This document shows positions 45,979 through 54,724 of a DNA stretch of 64,000 nucleotides, piece after piece. The stretch is taken from assembly GCF_040219215.1 (NCBI RefSeq), contig NZ_JAVJSX010000005.1, positions 1 to 64,000 on the forward strand, given 5' to 3'. Positions within the stretch are counted from its first letter, which is position 1. The number at the start of each line of letters is the position of its first letter. The translations under genes and the position numbers were made by a program. The DNA comes from Thalassobaculum_A sp040219215. GTDB taxonomy: Bacteria; Pseudomonadota; Alphaproteobacteria; Thalassobaculales; Thalassobaculaceae. The notes under the pieces are model-generated. The model did not search any database. It worked only from the letters and a program-made list of their open reading frames with translations, and was not told the DNA's origin.

Positions 45979-46557
45979 ATGGTTCGTCCGACACTCCTGG
46001 CTGCGTTGGTCCTGCTGGTGGCTTTCCCCGCCTCCGCGCAACAGGACAGTGGGTTCGGCAGCCTGATCGCCGGCTTCGCGCACCCTGTCCTGGGGTTTGA
46101 CCATCTGCTGGCAATGGTCGCGGTTGGCCTGCTGTCGGTGCAGATCGGTGGCCGCGCGGTCTGGACGGTGCCTGCCGCGTTTGTGGTGTTTCTCGAGGGC
46201 GGCAACGGGCTGGGGCTGGCGGGTGTCCCGTTGCCGCAGGTCGAGGGGGTGATTGCGCTGTCGGTCCTGGCGCTCGGCCTCGCCATTGCGCTATCGGTTG
46301 AGCTGCCGGCCCTGGTCGCGATTGCCGTGGTCGGGGTGTTCGCTGTCTTTCACGGGCATGCACACGGCGAGGAAATTCCGAACCTGGCCGGTCCCCTTGG
46401 CTTCGTCGCCGGCTTCATGCTCGCGTCGGCCCTGCTTCACCTTGCCGGTGTGGGCCTCGGCGTTCTGGCGGCCCGGCCGCAGCTGCGCGCGCTGCTCGGT
46501 GCCGGCTGCGCCGGGATCGGGCTCCACATGCTGCTGCTGTCCTATGAGATCATCTGA
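45979..46557 (+). CDS. hupE: HupE/UreJ-family membrane protein
   Basis: 192 residues with a signal-like first helix and about five more. GSLIAGFAHPVLGFDHLLAMVAVG is the conserved HPxxGxDHxxxM metal motif (His residues proposed to bind nickel), and HGHAHGEEIPN is the second histidine motif. HupE/UreJ proteins move nickel for hydrogenase or urease; no such enzyme is in this window. It is 94 nt after the SH3 gene. Confidence 0.85.
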   Translation: MVRPTLLAALVLLVAFPASAQQDSGFGSLIAGFAHPVLGFDHLLAMVAVGLLSVQIGGRAVWTVPAAFVVFLEGGNGLGLAGVPLPQVEGVIALSVLALGLAIALSVELPALVAIAVVGVFAVFHGHAHGEEIPNLAGPLGFVAGFMLASALLHLAGVGLGVLAARPQLRALLGAGCAGIGLHMLLLSYEII

Positions 46558-46569
46558 ACGGCGCTCCGC

Positions 46570-46986
46570 TCAGCGCAGGGGAACCGGCACTGCTACGGGT
46601 ACGGTTCCGTCAGGACCGAAGTCGAGCGTCAACCCGACCTGCGCGACAGCGGCGTCCAGGCCGCCAAGCGCCAGCCGGTAGCGGCCATCGCCGAGCCGGA
46701 CCAGTTCATTCGGGTCGAGCCGCAGGAACTCAACCGGCTGCTCGGTGGCGATCCCGAACAGGCTGCGCTGCCGGGTGAAGGTGACGGTCCGTGTCCCGGC
46801 GCCGTTAATGTGCCGCAACGTCAGGGTGGCGCCGCCTTCGTTCAGGATCTCGACCACCACCGCCAGCCTGTCGCCGTCCCAGCGTACCGATTTGAGCCAC
46901 GCCGACGCACCGTGTCCCGAGTGCGCGGCGGCATGGGTCGGCAGCATGATCAGCAGGACCAGCGTCCATCGCAGCAGACCGGTCAT
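46570..46986 (-). CDS. Exported hypothetical protein, copper-chaperone-like
   Basis: 138 residues: signal MTGLLRWTLVLLIMLPTHAAA, then the mature part beginning HSGHGASAWLKSV. The rest is a beta-rich domain with ILNEGGATLTLRHI and FLRLDPNELVRL, which resembles periplasmic PCuAC-type metal-binding proteins but lacks their full Met/His motif. The start is fixed by GGGAGGG before 46986. It converges on hupE. A metal role is inferred only from the setting. Confidence 0.65.
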   Translation of the reverse strand: MTGLLRWTLVLLIMLPTHAAAHSGHGASAWLKSVRWDGDRLAVVVEILNEGGATLTLRHINGAGTRTVTFTRQRSLFGIATEQPVEFLRLDPNELVRLGDGRYRLALGGLDAAVAQVGLTLDFGPDGTVPVAVPVPLR

Positions 46987-47020
46987 ACCGCCCTCCCGTC
47001 GCGTTGCTGTGCGCGTGACC

Positions 47021-47051
47021 GGCACCGCCCCGAATGATCCGGGGCGGTGCC
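47021..47051 (-). terminator. Hairpin after the exported cupin gene
   Basis: Arms GGCACCGCCCCG (47021-47032) and CGGGGCGGTGCC (47040-47051) form a perfect 12-bp stem with a 7-nt loop, 9 nt past the cupin stop and 34 nt before the next start in the same direction. Confidence 0.65.
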
Positions 47052-47060
47052 GACGGACCC

Positions 47061-47531
47061 TCACATCATGGATTCTTTCTGCTTCTCGAACGGAACCACG
47101 TCGGTCGAGAAGATGACCACCGGCTTGTCGGTGGTGTTCTCCCACCAGTGGATGTGGCCGGCACCGGACTCCGGGGTGGTGTCGCCGGGCTTGTGGATGA
47201 TCGGCACGGCGCAGAAGGCGTTGTGCTCGACGATCTCGCCTTCGACGATGTGCACGATCGACGGCCGGTCGTTGTGCGCGTGCGTCGGCACCACGCCGTG
47301 CGGCGCGATGGTCAGCTTGCGAAGCCGCAGCATGAAATTGCCCATGCCGCGCCAGCCGGTCAGGTCGACGGTGCTGAGGATCGGCCGGTCGACGCCGATG
47401 TCCGGCGCGTCCGCCAGATCGCGGGCCTTGGTCAGGGTCTGTCCGGCGGGGCACTCACCGGCGATGGCGGTTCCGCCGCCGGCAACGAGGATTGCGGTCG
47501 CTGCCAGCGCGACCAGGATGCGGTTCGACAT
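47061..47531 (-). CDS. Exported cupin-domain protein
   Basis: 156 residues. Signal ILVALAATAILVAGGGTAIAG is followed by a cupin core: GVVPTHAHNDRPSIVHIVEGE gives the metal-binding His and Glu set, with GDTTPESGAGHIHWW as the second motif. The periplasmic role is unknown. A strong hairpin follows it. It is preceded by the DUF3501 gene on the same strand, with 147 nt between. Confidence 0.85.
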   Translation of the reverse strand: MSNRILVALAATAILVAGGGTAIAGECPAGQTLTKARDLADAPDIGVDRPILSTVDLTGWRGMGNFMLRLRKLTIAPHGVVPTHAHNDRPSIVHIVEGEIVEHNAFCAVPIIHKPGDTTPESGAGHIHWWENTTDKPVVIFSTDVVPFEKQKESMM

Positions 47532-47678
47532 GGTTCATCTCCGTTTTCAGGGCCGGGCCCTCCCAGCGTGGCTGCCAATGTCGGGCGACCGCGCCGGGAT
47601 CGGAAATGCCGTTCACCTATGGTGTCGATAGCGCGCAGGAATTGGCGGCAACGGCATGCCTGCCGCCAGGACGCTCAG

Positions 47679-48263
47679 TCAGTCGAAATCCTGCGCCAGG
47701 GCGGTCTGGACGTCGTCGCTCAGCACCGTCATGTGGCTGTAGTTCGGATGCTTGATGCCGAGCACGACCTCGGTCTTCGGATCGGCGAACTTCGCGGCCT
47801 GAGCGTCGGTGAAGTGGAAGTGGACGAACTGGACCGACGACGCCTTGCCGTCGGCGGTGGTCCGATCGACATCCTCCTCGGAGGTCGCGACGATCTCCTC
47901 GCCGCTCAGCCGCAGAAACACCGTCTCCTCTACCCCGCCCAGGGTCGACAGGACGTTCTTGCGCACGACCGGGTTGTCGATCTCGAACATCAAGGTGGCG
48001 ACCAGTTCGCGGCCCTGGGGGATCAACGGGTTGTAGGCCGAGAGTTCGTCGGGGATCTGCTCCTCGCCGCCGCGCTCGATGAACAGCATCTCGTGGACCT
48101 GCTGCCACATCGTCTCGTAGTTCTCGAAATAGAACGTGGCGTGCGGGCCCAGCGGCACCCGCCGGTTGCGCTTCACCTGGACCAAGGCGCGCCGCTTCTC
48201 CGCCCGGACCTTGCCGTACTCGGCCATGTCCAGGATGTCGGCGCGGGTGATCTCCTTCGCCAT
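47679..48263 (-). CDS. DUF3501-family protein
   Basis: 194 residues: ITRADILDMAEYGKVRAEKR, RVPLGPHATFYFENYETMW and IPQGRELVATLMFEID are characteristic. The start at 48263 is chosen because GAGGA is 9 nt upstream; an ATG at 48272 would leave no spacing. Function is unknown. It stands downstream of the CCG-type iron-sulfur protein and rubrerythrin, a grouping I recognise as recurrent in proteobacteria, so a shared role in peroxide or redox defence is inferred. Confidence 0.85.
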   Translation of the reverse strand: MAKEITRADILDMAEYGKVRAEKRRALVQVKRNRRVPLGPHATFYFENYETMWQQVHEMLFIERGGEEQIPDELSAYNPLIPQGRELVATLMFEIDNPVVRKNVLSTLGGVEETVFLRLSGEEIVATSEEDVDRTTADGKASSVQFVHFHFTDAQAAKFADPKTEVVLGIKHPNYSHMTVLSDDVQTALAQDFD

Positions 48264-48334
48264 GACGGTCATTCCTCTGTTCTCCTCCGCCCCGCCGTCG
48301 CGGCCGGGCGCCTGGTGATTCCGATCGGATCCGC

Positions 48335-49672
48335 TCAGAGGCCGTAGGCCCGGGCGAACAGCTCGATCGGATGGTGGCTGGATTCGGGCAGCGGCGCTTC
48401 ACCGTCGACCCGCTCCATGCCCTGCCGGATGTGGTCGGCCGCGAGTGGGCAACCCGATGCCAGATAGGTTTTCCCCGCCTCGCGGGCCTGCCGTGCCACC
48501 GGCTTGCCGATCTTCAGGGCGATCTCGAAGTTTTCCTTCATCACGCCCCACGAGCCGCCGTGCCCGGAACAGCGCTCGATCACCTTCAGGTCGGCATCCG
48601 GGATCAGCTTCAACAGCTCGGTCGATTTCTGGCCGATGTTCTGGGCCCTGGCGTGGCAGGCGATGTGCAGCACCACGCCGCCGTCCAACGGCTTCAACCC
48701 ATCGGCCAGGCCCTCGGTGCGGGCGATGTCGATGACGTACTGGTCGATGTCGCGGGTGGCGGCCGACAACGCCTTGACGTTGTCGTCGTCGGGTACGAGC
48801 AGCGGCCATTCGAACTTCAGCATCAGCACGCAGGACGGCACAAGCCCGATCACTGTCCAGCCGTCATCGATTTTCGGTCGAAGCTCGGCCGCAACCTTGC
48901 GCGCGGTCTCGGCCACCCGGGCGACGTCGCCGTGCTCCAGCTGCGGCATGCCACAGCATGACGGGTAGACCACCTCGGTCTCGACCCCGTTGTGGGCCAG
49001 CACCTTGCGGGCGGCGATGCCGATCGACGGGCTGTTGAAGTTGGAGAAGCAGGTGGCGTACAGCAGCGCCTTGCGCCCGAACGCCGGGGCTTCGCCGTTG
49101 ATCACCGGCACATCGCTCTCGGCTAGGTCGGTCAGGGTGCGCGACTGGTAGGCCGGCAGCTTGGCGTCGCGGTGCACGCCCAGCGCCTTCTCCATCAGCG
49201 GCCGGGTCAGCCGGTTGTTGTTGTCTGAGGCCCAATTGCACAGCCCGGCCACCGGCCGTGCCAGTTTGCCGTTGCGGTCGGTCTCGGTCAGCTGGCGGGC
49301 GGTCCAGGGAACTTCGCCCTTCTTCAGCTCGACCGCCCGGTAGCGCAGCATCAGGTGCGGGAAGTCCAGGTTGAACTCGTGCGGCGGCACGTACGGGCAC
49401 TTGGTCATGAAGCACAGGTCGCACAGCGTGCACGCATCGACCACCGGCTTGAAATCAGCGCTGTCGACGGTATCGAGCTCTTCGCTCTCCGAGGCGTCGA
49501 TCAGGTCGAACAGGCGCGGGAAGCTGTCGCACAGATTGAAGCAGCGCCGGCAGCCGTGGCAGATGTCGAAGATCCGCCGCATCTCCTCGTCAAGCTTGGC
49601 CTCGTCGTAGAAATCCGGATCCTGCCAGGGGATCGGGTGACGGGTCGGGGCTTCGAGGCTGCCTTCGGCCAT
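48335..49672 (-). CDS. GlpC-like iron-sulfur protein with CCG domains
   Basis: 445 residues resembling the heterodisulfide-reductase-related / GlpC proteins. Two 4Fe-4S motifs: CHGCRRCFNLC (Cys38, 41, 44, 48) and CTLCDLCFMTKCP (Cys81, 84, 87, 92). Two CCG-type segments follow: CCGMPQLEHGD, and CSGHGGSWG in which the first Cys of the pair is Arg-flanked. It probably passes electrons to an acceptor, perhaps the rubrerythrin encoded just upstream. DUF3501 follows 71 nt downstream. Confidence 0.85.
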   Translation of the reverse strand: MAEGSLEAPTRHPIPWQDPDFYDEAKLDEEMRRIFDICHGCRRCFNLCDSFPRLFDLIDASESEELDTVDSADFKPVVDACTLCDLCFMTKCPYVPPHEFNLDFPHLMLRYRAVELKKGEVPWTARQLTETDRNGKLARPVAGLCNWASDNNNRLTRPLMEKALGVHRDAKLPAYQSRTLTDLAESDVPVINGEAPAFGRKALLYATCFSNFNSPSIGIAARKVLAHNGVETEVVYPSCCGMPQLEHGDVARVAETARKVAAELRPKIDDGWTVIGLVPSCVLMLKFEWPLLVPDDDNVKALSAATRDIDQYVIDIARTEGLADGLKPLDGGVVLHIACHARAQNIGQKSTELLKLIPDADLKVIERCSGHGGSWGVMKENFEIALKIGKPVARQAREAGKTYLASGCPLAADHIRQGMERVDGEAPLPESSHHPIELFARAYGL

Positions 49673-49750
49673 CGGGCGGCTCCTTTAGGTGCGGCGCAAC
49701 GGGGATCGCCGCCGGGCGACGGCGGGCATTCACGGATCGACGGCGGAAAC

Positions 49751-49775
49751 GGCCCCGGCGTGTGACGCCGGGGCC
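49751..49775 (-). terminator. Hairpin between rubrerythrin and the GlpC-like gene
   Basis: Arms GGCCCCGGCGT (49751-49761) and ACGCCGGGGCC (49765-49775) form a perfect 11-bp stem with a GTG loop, 17 nt after the rubrerythrin stop. GTTTCC follows on the minus strand. It may be a full or partial terminator that keeps rubrerythrin expression above that of the downstream genes. Confidence 0.6.
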
Positions 49776-49792
49776 GGGCCGTGAGCGGTCGA

Positions 49793-50215
49793 TCAGGCGT
49801 CCAGCGAGGTCAGGGCCTTCTGGAACCGGCCGGCGTGGCTCTTCTCGGCTTTCGCCAAGGTTTCGAACCAGTCGGCGATCTCGTCGAAGCCCTCGTCGCG
49901 GGCGGTGCGGGCCATTCCCGGGTACATGTCGGTGTACTCGTGGGTTTCGCCGGCGATCGCCGCGGCCAGATTGGCCGAGGTCTCGCCGATCGGCAGGCCG
50001 GTGGCCGGGTCGCCGACGGCTTCCAGGAACTCCAGATGGCCGTGGGCATGACCGGTCTCGCCCTCGGCGGTCGAGCGGAACACCGCGGCCACGTCGTTGT
50101 AGCCTTCGACGTCGGCCTTCTGGGCGAAGTACAGGTAACGGCGGTTGGCCTGCGACTCTCCGGAGAAGGCGTCCTTCAGGTTGTTTTCGGTCTTCGAGCC
50201 CTTGAGCTGAGCCAT
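49793..50215 (-). CDS. Rubrerythrin-family di-iron protein, no rubredoxin domain
   Basis: 140 residues: a four-helix ferritin-like fold with iron ligands in GESQANRRYLYF, AEGETGHAHGHLEFL, GETHEY and EKSHAGRF. No CxxC pairs, so the C-terminal rubredoxin centre of classic rubrerythrin is absent, and electrons must come from elsewhere. The GlpC-like protein next door is the obvious donor (inference). GGAG lies before the ATG. It presumably reduces hydrogen peroxide in the cytosol. Confidence 0.9.
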   Translation of the reverse strand: MAQLKGSKTENNLKDAFSGESQANRRYLYFAQKADVEGYNDVAAVFRSTAEGETGHAHGHLEFLEAVGDPATGLPIGETSANLAAAIAGETHEYTDMYPGMARTARDEGFDEIADWFETLAKAEKSHAGRFQKALTSLDA

Positions 50216-50424
50216 GGTTTTCTCCACTCGATGATTGTGAAATCGGACGGGCCGCGCATCGTTCAGCCGTTCGACAGGCGAGATCGAGGCACTTGCGGTT
50301 TATAGGAACCGCAGACCGGGCGGGTCAACCAGGTTTGAACAATTCTAAAATGTACACGGGGTGAACGGGAGCGAACATCGGTCCACGGGCCGGGACCCCG
50401 GGATCGGCAGCATCACCGGCCGGT

Positions 50425-51048
50425 TCATCGGCCTTGCACCTTCGGCGATGCAGCCAGCTGGTGAATCGCGTCCATTGCCGCCTTGAAGTTCGAGACGCCG
50501 AAGAACCCATCGCCCAGCTTGGTCGCACCGGTCTGCATCGAGTTTCCGCTGAGTCGCGGAATGGTCCGCACCGTGACCGTCCCACGGTCGGACCCGTAGT
50601 CGGATCGCTCGAGACGGGTGATATCGGAGGGCATGATCACCTCGGCCGACCGTCGAAATCCCGTTCGTAGGATGATCATCCGCTGGTCGGTGATGGCGTA
50701 GTAGGTTCGCCACGCGCGGACCGTGTAGCGTAGCGGAGCAATCAAGGTCCAAAAGCCGACTAGAAGAAACGGGATTCCGAACAGTGCGAACAGCCAGCTG
50801 CCGCTGCTCGCTCCGAGGGTCCAGAACGAGGCAAAACCAAAGAAGACGGCTCCGAGAAAGAACTCTCCGATCCCGCGTCGGGCGAACGCCAGGACACTTG
50901 GCCGACCAGTCCACACCAACCGCTCGCCCGTTTGCAGGATCGAGCTCAGGTAGTCAAAGGCGGCGTCGCCTGACGACACGTCGTCGACCGTCGATCGATA
51001 GCTGGACGATGTCGTCGTCCGATATTGCCCACCATCCCATCTGCCCAT
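50425..51048 (-). CDS. PH-like domain membrane protein
   Basis: 207 residues. A polar N-terminus to about 45 is followed by RLVWTGRPSVLAFARRGIGEF, two close membrane helices (FFLGAVFFGFASFW and WLFALFGIPFLLVGFWTL), then a bacterial PH domain, TYYAITDQRMIILRTG to the end. The start at 51048 follows AGGGGGG. The open frame continuing upstream is antisense to the isomerase gene and is not coding. The function is unknown. Confidence 0.8.
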   Translation of the reverse strand: MGRWDGGQYRTTTSSSYRSTVDDVSSGDAAFDYLSSILQTGERLVWTGRPSVLAFARRGIGEFFLGAVFFGFASFWTLGASSGSWLFALFGIPFLLVGFWTLIAPLRYTVRAWRTYYAITDQRMIILRTGFRRSAEVIMPSDITRLERSDYGSDRGTVTVRTIPRLSGNSMQTGATKLGDGFFGVSNFKAAMDAIHQLAASPKVQGR

Positions 51049-51351
51049 GCGCGTCCCCCCTGCAGACATGGACCGCCTGGCCCGAGTGCAACCTCCGATG
51101 GCTGCAACTGTCGGGGATGCATGCAATCTTAGCAACAGCGATCGTCTGAGGATTCGGCCTGACTCCTGCCTCGGAACCGGCGTCACATAGGCGTCATGCA
51201 TCTCGGATAGTCTGTTGGACGAGATTGCCCTGCGCGGCTCAACGGACATTCTGCCTGATTGAACGTGGACGGGTGGACGCGCTAGCCTTCGATCGTCTCC
51301 ATTCTGGCCGCGACTCGCTGCGCCAATTCCCCCAGCCGAGAGGTATCCACG
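51049..51351. other. 303-nt divergent intergenic region
   Basis: Between the PH-like gene (minus) and the TIM-barrel isomerase gene (plus). It holds the AGGGGGG ribosome-binding site of the former. No convincing operator, terminator or small gene is seen. Confidence 0.5.
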
Positions 51352-52179
51352 ATGACCGAGGCCGCTCTCCTGCCGGTGCTGGGCGCCGCCATGCCGATCC
51401 GGGTGCTGCGCGGCATGCGTGATTGGATCGTGGCCGGCCAGCGGGACCTGGAACTGCAGGACTTCATCAAGGTCGACGTCCTGAACGGTGACTGGAAGCC
51501 GCTGGCGCGCGAGGCGAAGGAACTGTTGTCCGGCCACACCGGGCGACTCGGCATCCACGGGCCGTTCTGGGGCTTCTCCCTGGCCACCGAAGACGCCGAT
51601 GTGCGCGCGGTGGTGAAGAAACGGATGGCCCAGGGGCTGGAGGTCTGCGAGGAACTCGGTGCTACCCAGATGGTGGTGCACAGCCCGTTCACCACCTGGG
51701 GCCACAACAACTACGACAACACGCCCACCGGCCGGCAGGACGTGATCGACCGCACCCACGCCGCCCTGGACGACGCTGTGCGACGGGCCGAGACCATCGG
51801 TGTCGAGCTGGTGATCGAGAACATCGAGGACAAGGACCCGCACGACCGGGTGTTCCTGGCCGAATCGTTCGGCACGCCGGCGGTGCGGGTGTCGCTGGAC
51901 ACCGGCCATGCCCACTACGCCCACGGCTCGACCGGGGCGCCGCCGGTTGATCGCTACGTCACCGCCGCCGGCAACCGGCTGGCCCACATCCACTTGCAGG
52001 ACGCCGATGGCTACGCCGATCGGCACTGGGCACCGGGCGACGGCACCGTGCTGTGGCCGTCGGTCTTCGCCGCGGTGGCCAAGCTGTCCTCGGCACCCCG
52101 GCTGATCCTGGAACTGCGCGATCACGGCCAGATCCTGCGCGGCGCACAGCACCTGACCGATCTGGGCCTGGCTCGGTAG
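51352..52179 (+). CDS. Sugar phosphate isomerase/epimerase-like TIM barrel
   Basis: 275 residues of the AP endonuclease 2 / xylose isomerase-like family. Metal ligands are plausible in LGIHGPFWGF, VIENIEDKDP, SLDTGHAHYAHG and HIHLQDADGYADRHWAPGDG. The glycerate- or inosose-type substrate cannot be told. It stands alone; the following irr gene converges on it at a 21-nt gap. Confidence 0.8.
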   Translation: MTEAALLPVLGAAMPIRVLRGMRDWIVAGQRDLELQDFIKVDVLNGDWKPLAREAKELLSGHTGRLGIHGPFWGFSLATEDADVRAVVKKRMAQGLEVCEELGATQMVVHSPFTTWGHNNYDNTPTGRQDVIDRTHAALDDAVRRAETIGVELVIENIEDKDPHDRVFLAESFGTPAVRVSLDTGHAHYAHGSTGAPPVDRYVTAAGNRLAHIHLQDADGYADRHWAPGDGTVLWPSVFAAVAKLSSAPRLILELRDHGQILRGAQHLTDLGLAR

Positions 52180-52200
52180 CCGGCGGGGATCGGTAGAGGG

Positions 52201-52617
52201 CTATCCGCGGCTGCGGACGCGGATCACGAGGTCGACGCGCTCGATCTCCGCGCCGGGCGGCGGCGGCGGCAGGTCGCCGATGGCGATCCGGTCATCGGGA
52301 ATGTCGGTCAGCTGGCCGGTCCCGGCGTCAAAGAAATGGTGATGCCCGCCGGTGTTGGTGTCGAAGTAGGAGCGCCCTGCCTCGACCACCACCTCGCGCA
52401 GCAGGCCACCGTCGGTGAACTGGTGCAGCGTGTTGTAGATCGTGGCGAGCGATACCGATACGCCGGCGGCCTCGGCCTCGGAATGCAGCTGCTCGGCGGT
52501 GACGTGCCGGTCGGCGCCGTCGAACAGCAACCGGGCCAGCGCCAGACGTTGGCGGGTCGGGCGCAACCCCGATCGGCGCAGACGATCGATGGCGGCGGCG
52601 TAGGGGCGTGCGGTCAT
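52201..52617 (-). CDS. irr: Iron response regulator, Fur family (Irr type)
   Basis: 138 residues. Winged-helix part RPTRQRLALARLLFDG, HVTAEQLHSEAEAAGVSVSLATIYNTLHQF; sensory part with YFDTNTGGHHHFFD, the His-rich motif by which Irr of alphaproteobacteria senses haem and iron. A second metal Cys set of true Fur is lacking, which fits Irr. GGGA precedes the ATG at 52617. It is divergent from fabA-fabB-fabI, an arrangement I recall as conserved in alphaproteobacteria. No ICE motif was confirmed. Confidence 0.88.
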   Translation of the reverse strand: MTARPYAAAIDRLRRSGLRPTRQRLALARLLFDGADRHVTAEQLHSEAEAAGVSVSLATIYNTLHQFTDGGLLREVVVEAGRSYFDTNTGGHHHFFDAGTGQLTDIPDDRIAIGDLPPPPPGAEIERVDLVIRVRSRG

Positions 52618-52873
52618 GTCAGTCCCGTCGGTCGCAGGCCGCAGTACGGCAACCACTGGATCGCTAACATGAAGCGAACGCCCTGGCAACGCAGGGATCT
52701 TTCCAAGGGACCCCTGCTTATGGTTTGCTGCACCCCTTGAAGTCGACCGCCGGGTCGGCTACCTCGGAAGCGAGACCCCGCTGGGTTTGGGACTCAGGCG
52801 GCGGGCGACACGAATAAACGGCGACAGGCGGCGCGACGCGGAACCTTGCGGGACGCCGAGGTTAAATAGGGGG

Positions 52874-53410
52874 ATGGCCGACTTGACCGATCGGAAGAGC
52901 AACAGCTTCTCTTACAAGGATCTGCTTGAGTGCGCGCACGGCCGGCTGTTCGGGCCGGGGAATGCGCGGCTTCCGCTGCCGCCGATGCTGATGTTCGACC
53001 GCATCACCCGGATCTCCGACGAGGGCGGCGCCAACGGCAAGGGCGAGGTCGAGGCGGAATTCGACATCAAGCCGGATCTCTGGTTCTTCCAGTGCCATTT
53101 CGAGGATGATCCGGTTATGCCGGGCTGCCTCGGCATGGATGCGCTCTGGCAGCTTCTGGGCTTTACGCTCGGCTGGCTTGGCGGCCCCGGTTCCGGGCGC
53201 GCGCTGTCGGTCGGCGAGGTCAAGTTCATGGGCCAGGTTCTGCCGACCGCCAAACTGCTCAAGTTTCATCTCGACCTGAAGCGCATCATCAGCCGCAAGC
53301 TGTATCTCGGCATCGCCGATGGCTGGGTCGAATGCGACGGCGAGAAGGTTTTCGAAGCGAAGGACATTCGCGTCGGTCTGTTCGCCAATCCGGCAACGGC
53401 CGCGGCATGA
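52874..53410 (+). CDS. fabA: 3-hydroxydecanoyl-ACP dehydratase/isomerase
   Basis: Introduces the cis-3 double bond at C10 in anaerobic unsaturated fatty acid synthesis. 178 residues: hot-dog fold with the catalytic His in CHFEDDPVMPGCLGMDA and the catalytic Asp in the same region (GMDALWQ). GGGGG precedes the ATG at 52874. ATGA overlap with fabB. It is first gene of fabA-fabB-fabI, divergent from irr. Confidence 0.97.
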   Translation: MADLTDRKSNSFSYKDLLECAHGRLFGPGNARLPLPPMLMFDRITRISDEGGANGKGEVEAEFDIKPDLWFFQCHFEDDPVMPGCLGMDALWQLLGFTLGWLGGPGSGRALSVGEVKFMGQVLPTAKLLKFHLDLKRIISRKLYLGIADGWVECDGEKVFEAKDIRVGLFANPATAAA

Positions 53411-54645
53411 CGGAGGTCGGTTTGCGTCGCGTCGTCGTCACCGGGATCGGCATTGTCTCCAGCATCGGCACCGACAAGGAGCAGGTTGCGGCCTCGCTCA
53501 AGACCGGCCGGTCCGGGATCGTGTTCGCCGAGGAATACAAGGAGATGGGCTTCCGCAGCCATGTGCACGGCGCGGTCGATATCGACCTGGCCGAGCGCAT
53601 CGATCGCAAGTTGCTGCGCTTCATGGGTGACGGGGCGGCCTACAACTACCTCGCCATGCAGGAGGCGATCGCCGACGCCGGCCTGGAGACCAGCGAGGTC
53701 AGCAACCCGCGTACCGGCCTGATCATGGGGTCCGGCGGGCCGTCGACCTCCAACATGATGACGGCGTTCGATACGGCGCGCGAAAAGGGTCCGAAGCGGG
53801 TCGGGCCGTACATGGTGCCGCGCACCATGTCGTCGACCAACTCGGCCTGCCTGTCGACCTTCTTCGGAATCAAGGGCCACAATTACTCGATCAGCTCGGC
53901 GTGCTCGACCAGCGCACACTGCATCGGCAACGCCATGGAGCTGATTCAGCTCGGCAAGCAGGACACGGTATTCGCCGGCGGCGGTGAGGAACTGCACTGG
54001 ACCATGTCGGTGCTGTTCGACGCGATGGGGGCGTTGTCGTCCAAGTACAACGATACGCCGCAGCGCGCCTCGCGGGCCTATGACACCGATCGCGACGGCT
54101 TCGTGATCGCCGGCGGCGGCGGCGTGGTGGTGCTCGAGTCTCTCGAACACGCCCAGGCCCGCGGCGCCAAGATCTACGGCGAGATCGTTGGGTACGGCGC
54201 CACCTCCGACGGCGTCGACATGGTTCAGCCATCGGGCGAAGGCGCCGTGCGCTGCATGCAAATGGCGCTGGAGGGTCTGAGCGAGCCGGTTGACTACATC
54301 AACACCCACGGCACCAGTACGCCGGTCGGCGACCTCAAGGAGCTTGAGGCGATCCGCCAGGTGTTCGGCAGCCGCAATCAGGTTCCGGCGATCAGCTCGA
54401 CCAAGTCGCTGACCGGGCATTCGCTCGGGGCGACCGGCGTCCAGGAAGCGATCTACACGCTGCTGATGATGCGCGATGGGTTCATTGCCGCGTCAGCCAA
54501 CATCGACAACCTTGAGCCGGAGGCGGGTGATCTGCCGATCGTTCGCGGTGCGGCTCTCGAGCAGCAGATCAATTTGGCGCTGTCGAACAGCTTCGGTTTC
54601 GGCGGCACCAATGCGGTCCTGGCCATGCGCCGCTTCGACGCCTGA
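53407..54645 (+). CDS. fabB: 3-oxoacyl-ACP synthase I
   Basis: Elongates the unsaturated acyl chain made by FabA. 412 residues with the KAS triad: Cys in SSACSTSAHCIG, His in NTHGTSTPVGD and His in KSLTGHSLGATG. Pairing with fabA marks it as FabB and not FabF. It starts within the fabA stop (ATGA). fabI follows after 79 nt. Confidence 0.97.
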   Translation: MTEVGLRRVVVTGIGIVSSIGTDKEQVAASLKTGRSGIVFAEEYKEMGFRSHVHGAVDIDLAERIDRKLLRFMGDGAAYNYLAMQEAIADAGLETSEVSNPRTGLIMGSGGPSTSNMMTAFDTAREKGPKRVGPYMVPRTMSSTNSACLSTFFGIKGHNYSISSACSTSAHCIGNAMELIQLGKQDTVFAGGGEELHWTMSVLFDAMGALSSKYNDTPQRASRAYDTDRDGFVIAGGGGVVVLESLEHAQARGAKIYGEIVGYGATSDGVDMVQPSGEGAVRCMQMALEGLSEPVDYINTHGTSTPVGDLKELEAIRQVFGSRNQVPAISSTKSLTGHSLGATGVQEAIYTLLMMRDGFIAASANIDNLEPEAGDLPIVRGAALEQQINLALSNSFGFGGTNAVLAMRRFDA

Positions 54646-54724
54646 CCCGATTGCCGCCCTGGCGCGGGCCAATCCCCTTCGGGCCCGCGGCATGGCGGGC
54701 CCGGCCGACCGACGAAGGACGACA

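Noticed and set aside
46570..47454. Long frame joining the exported protein at 46570 to the cupin region
   Set aside because: The upstream part is the wrong frame of the cupin gene. A start with GGGAGGG and a signal peptide is at 46986.
50425..52152. A 575-codon minus-strand frame across the PH-like gene and the isomerase gene
   Set aside because: Its 5' part is antisense to the isomerase gene. A proper start with AGGGGGG is at 51048.
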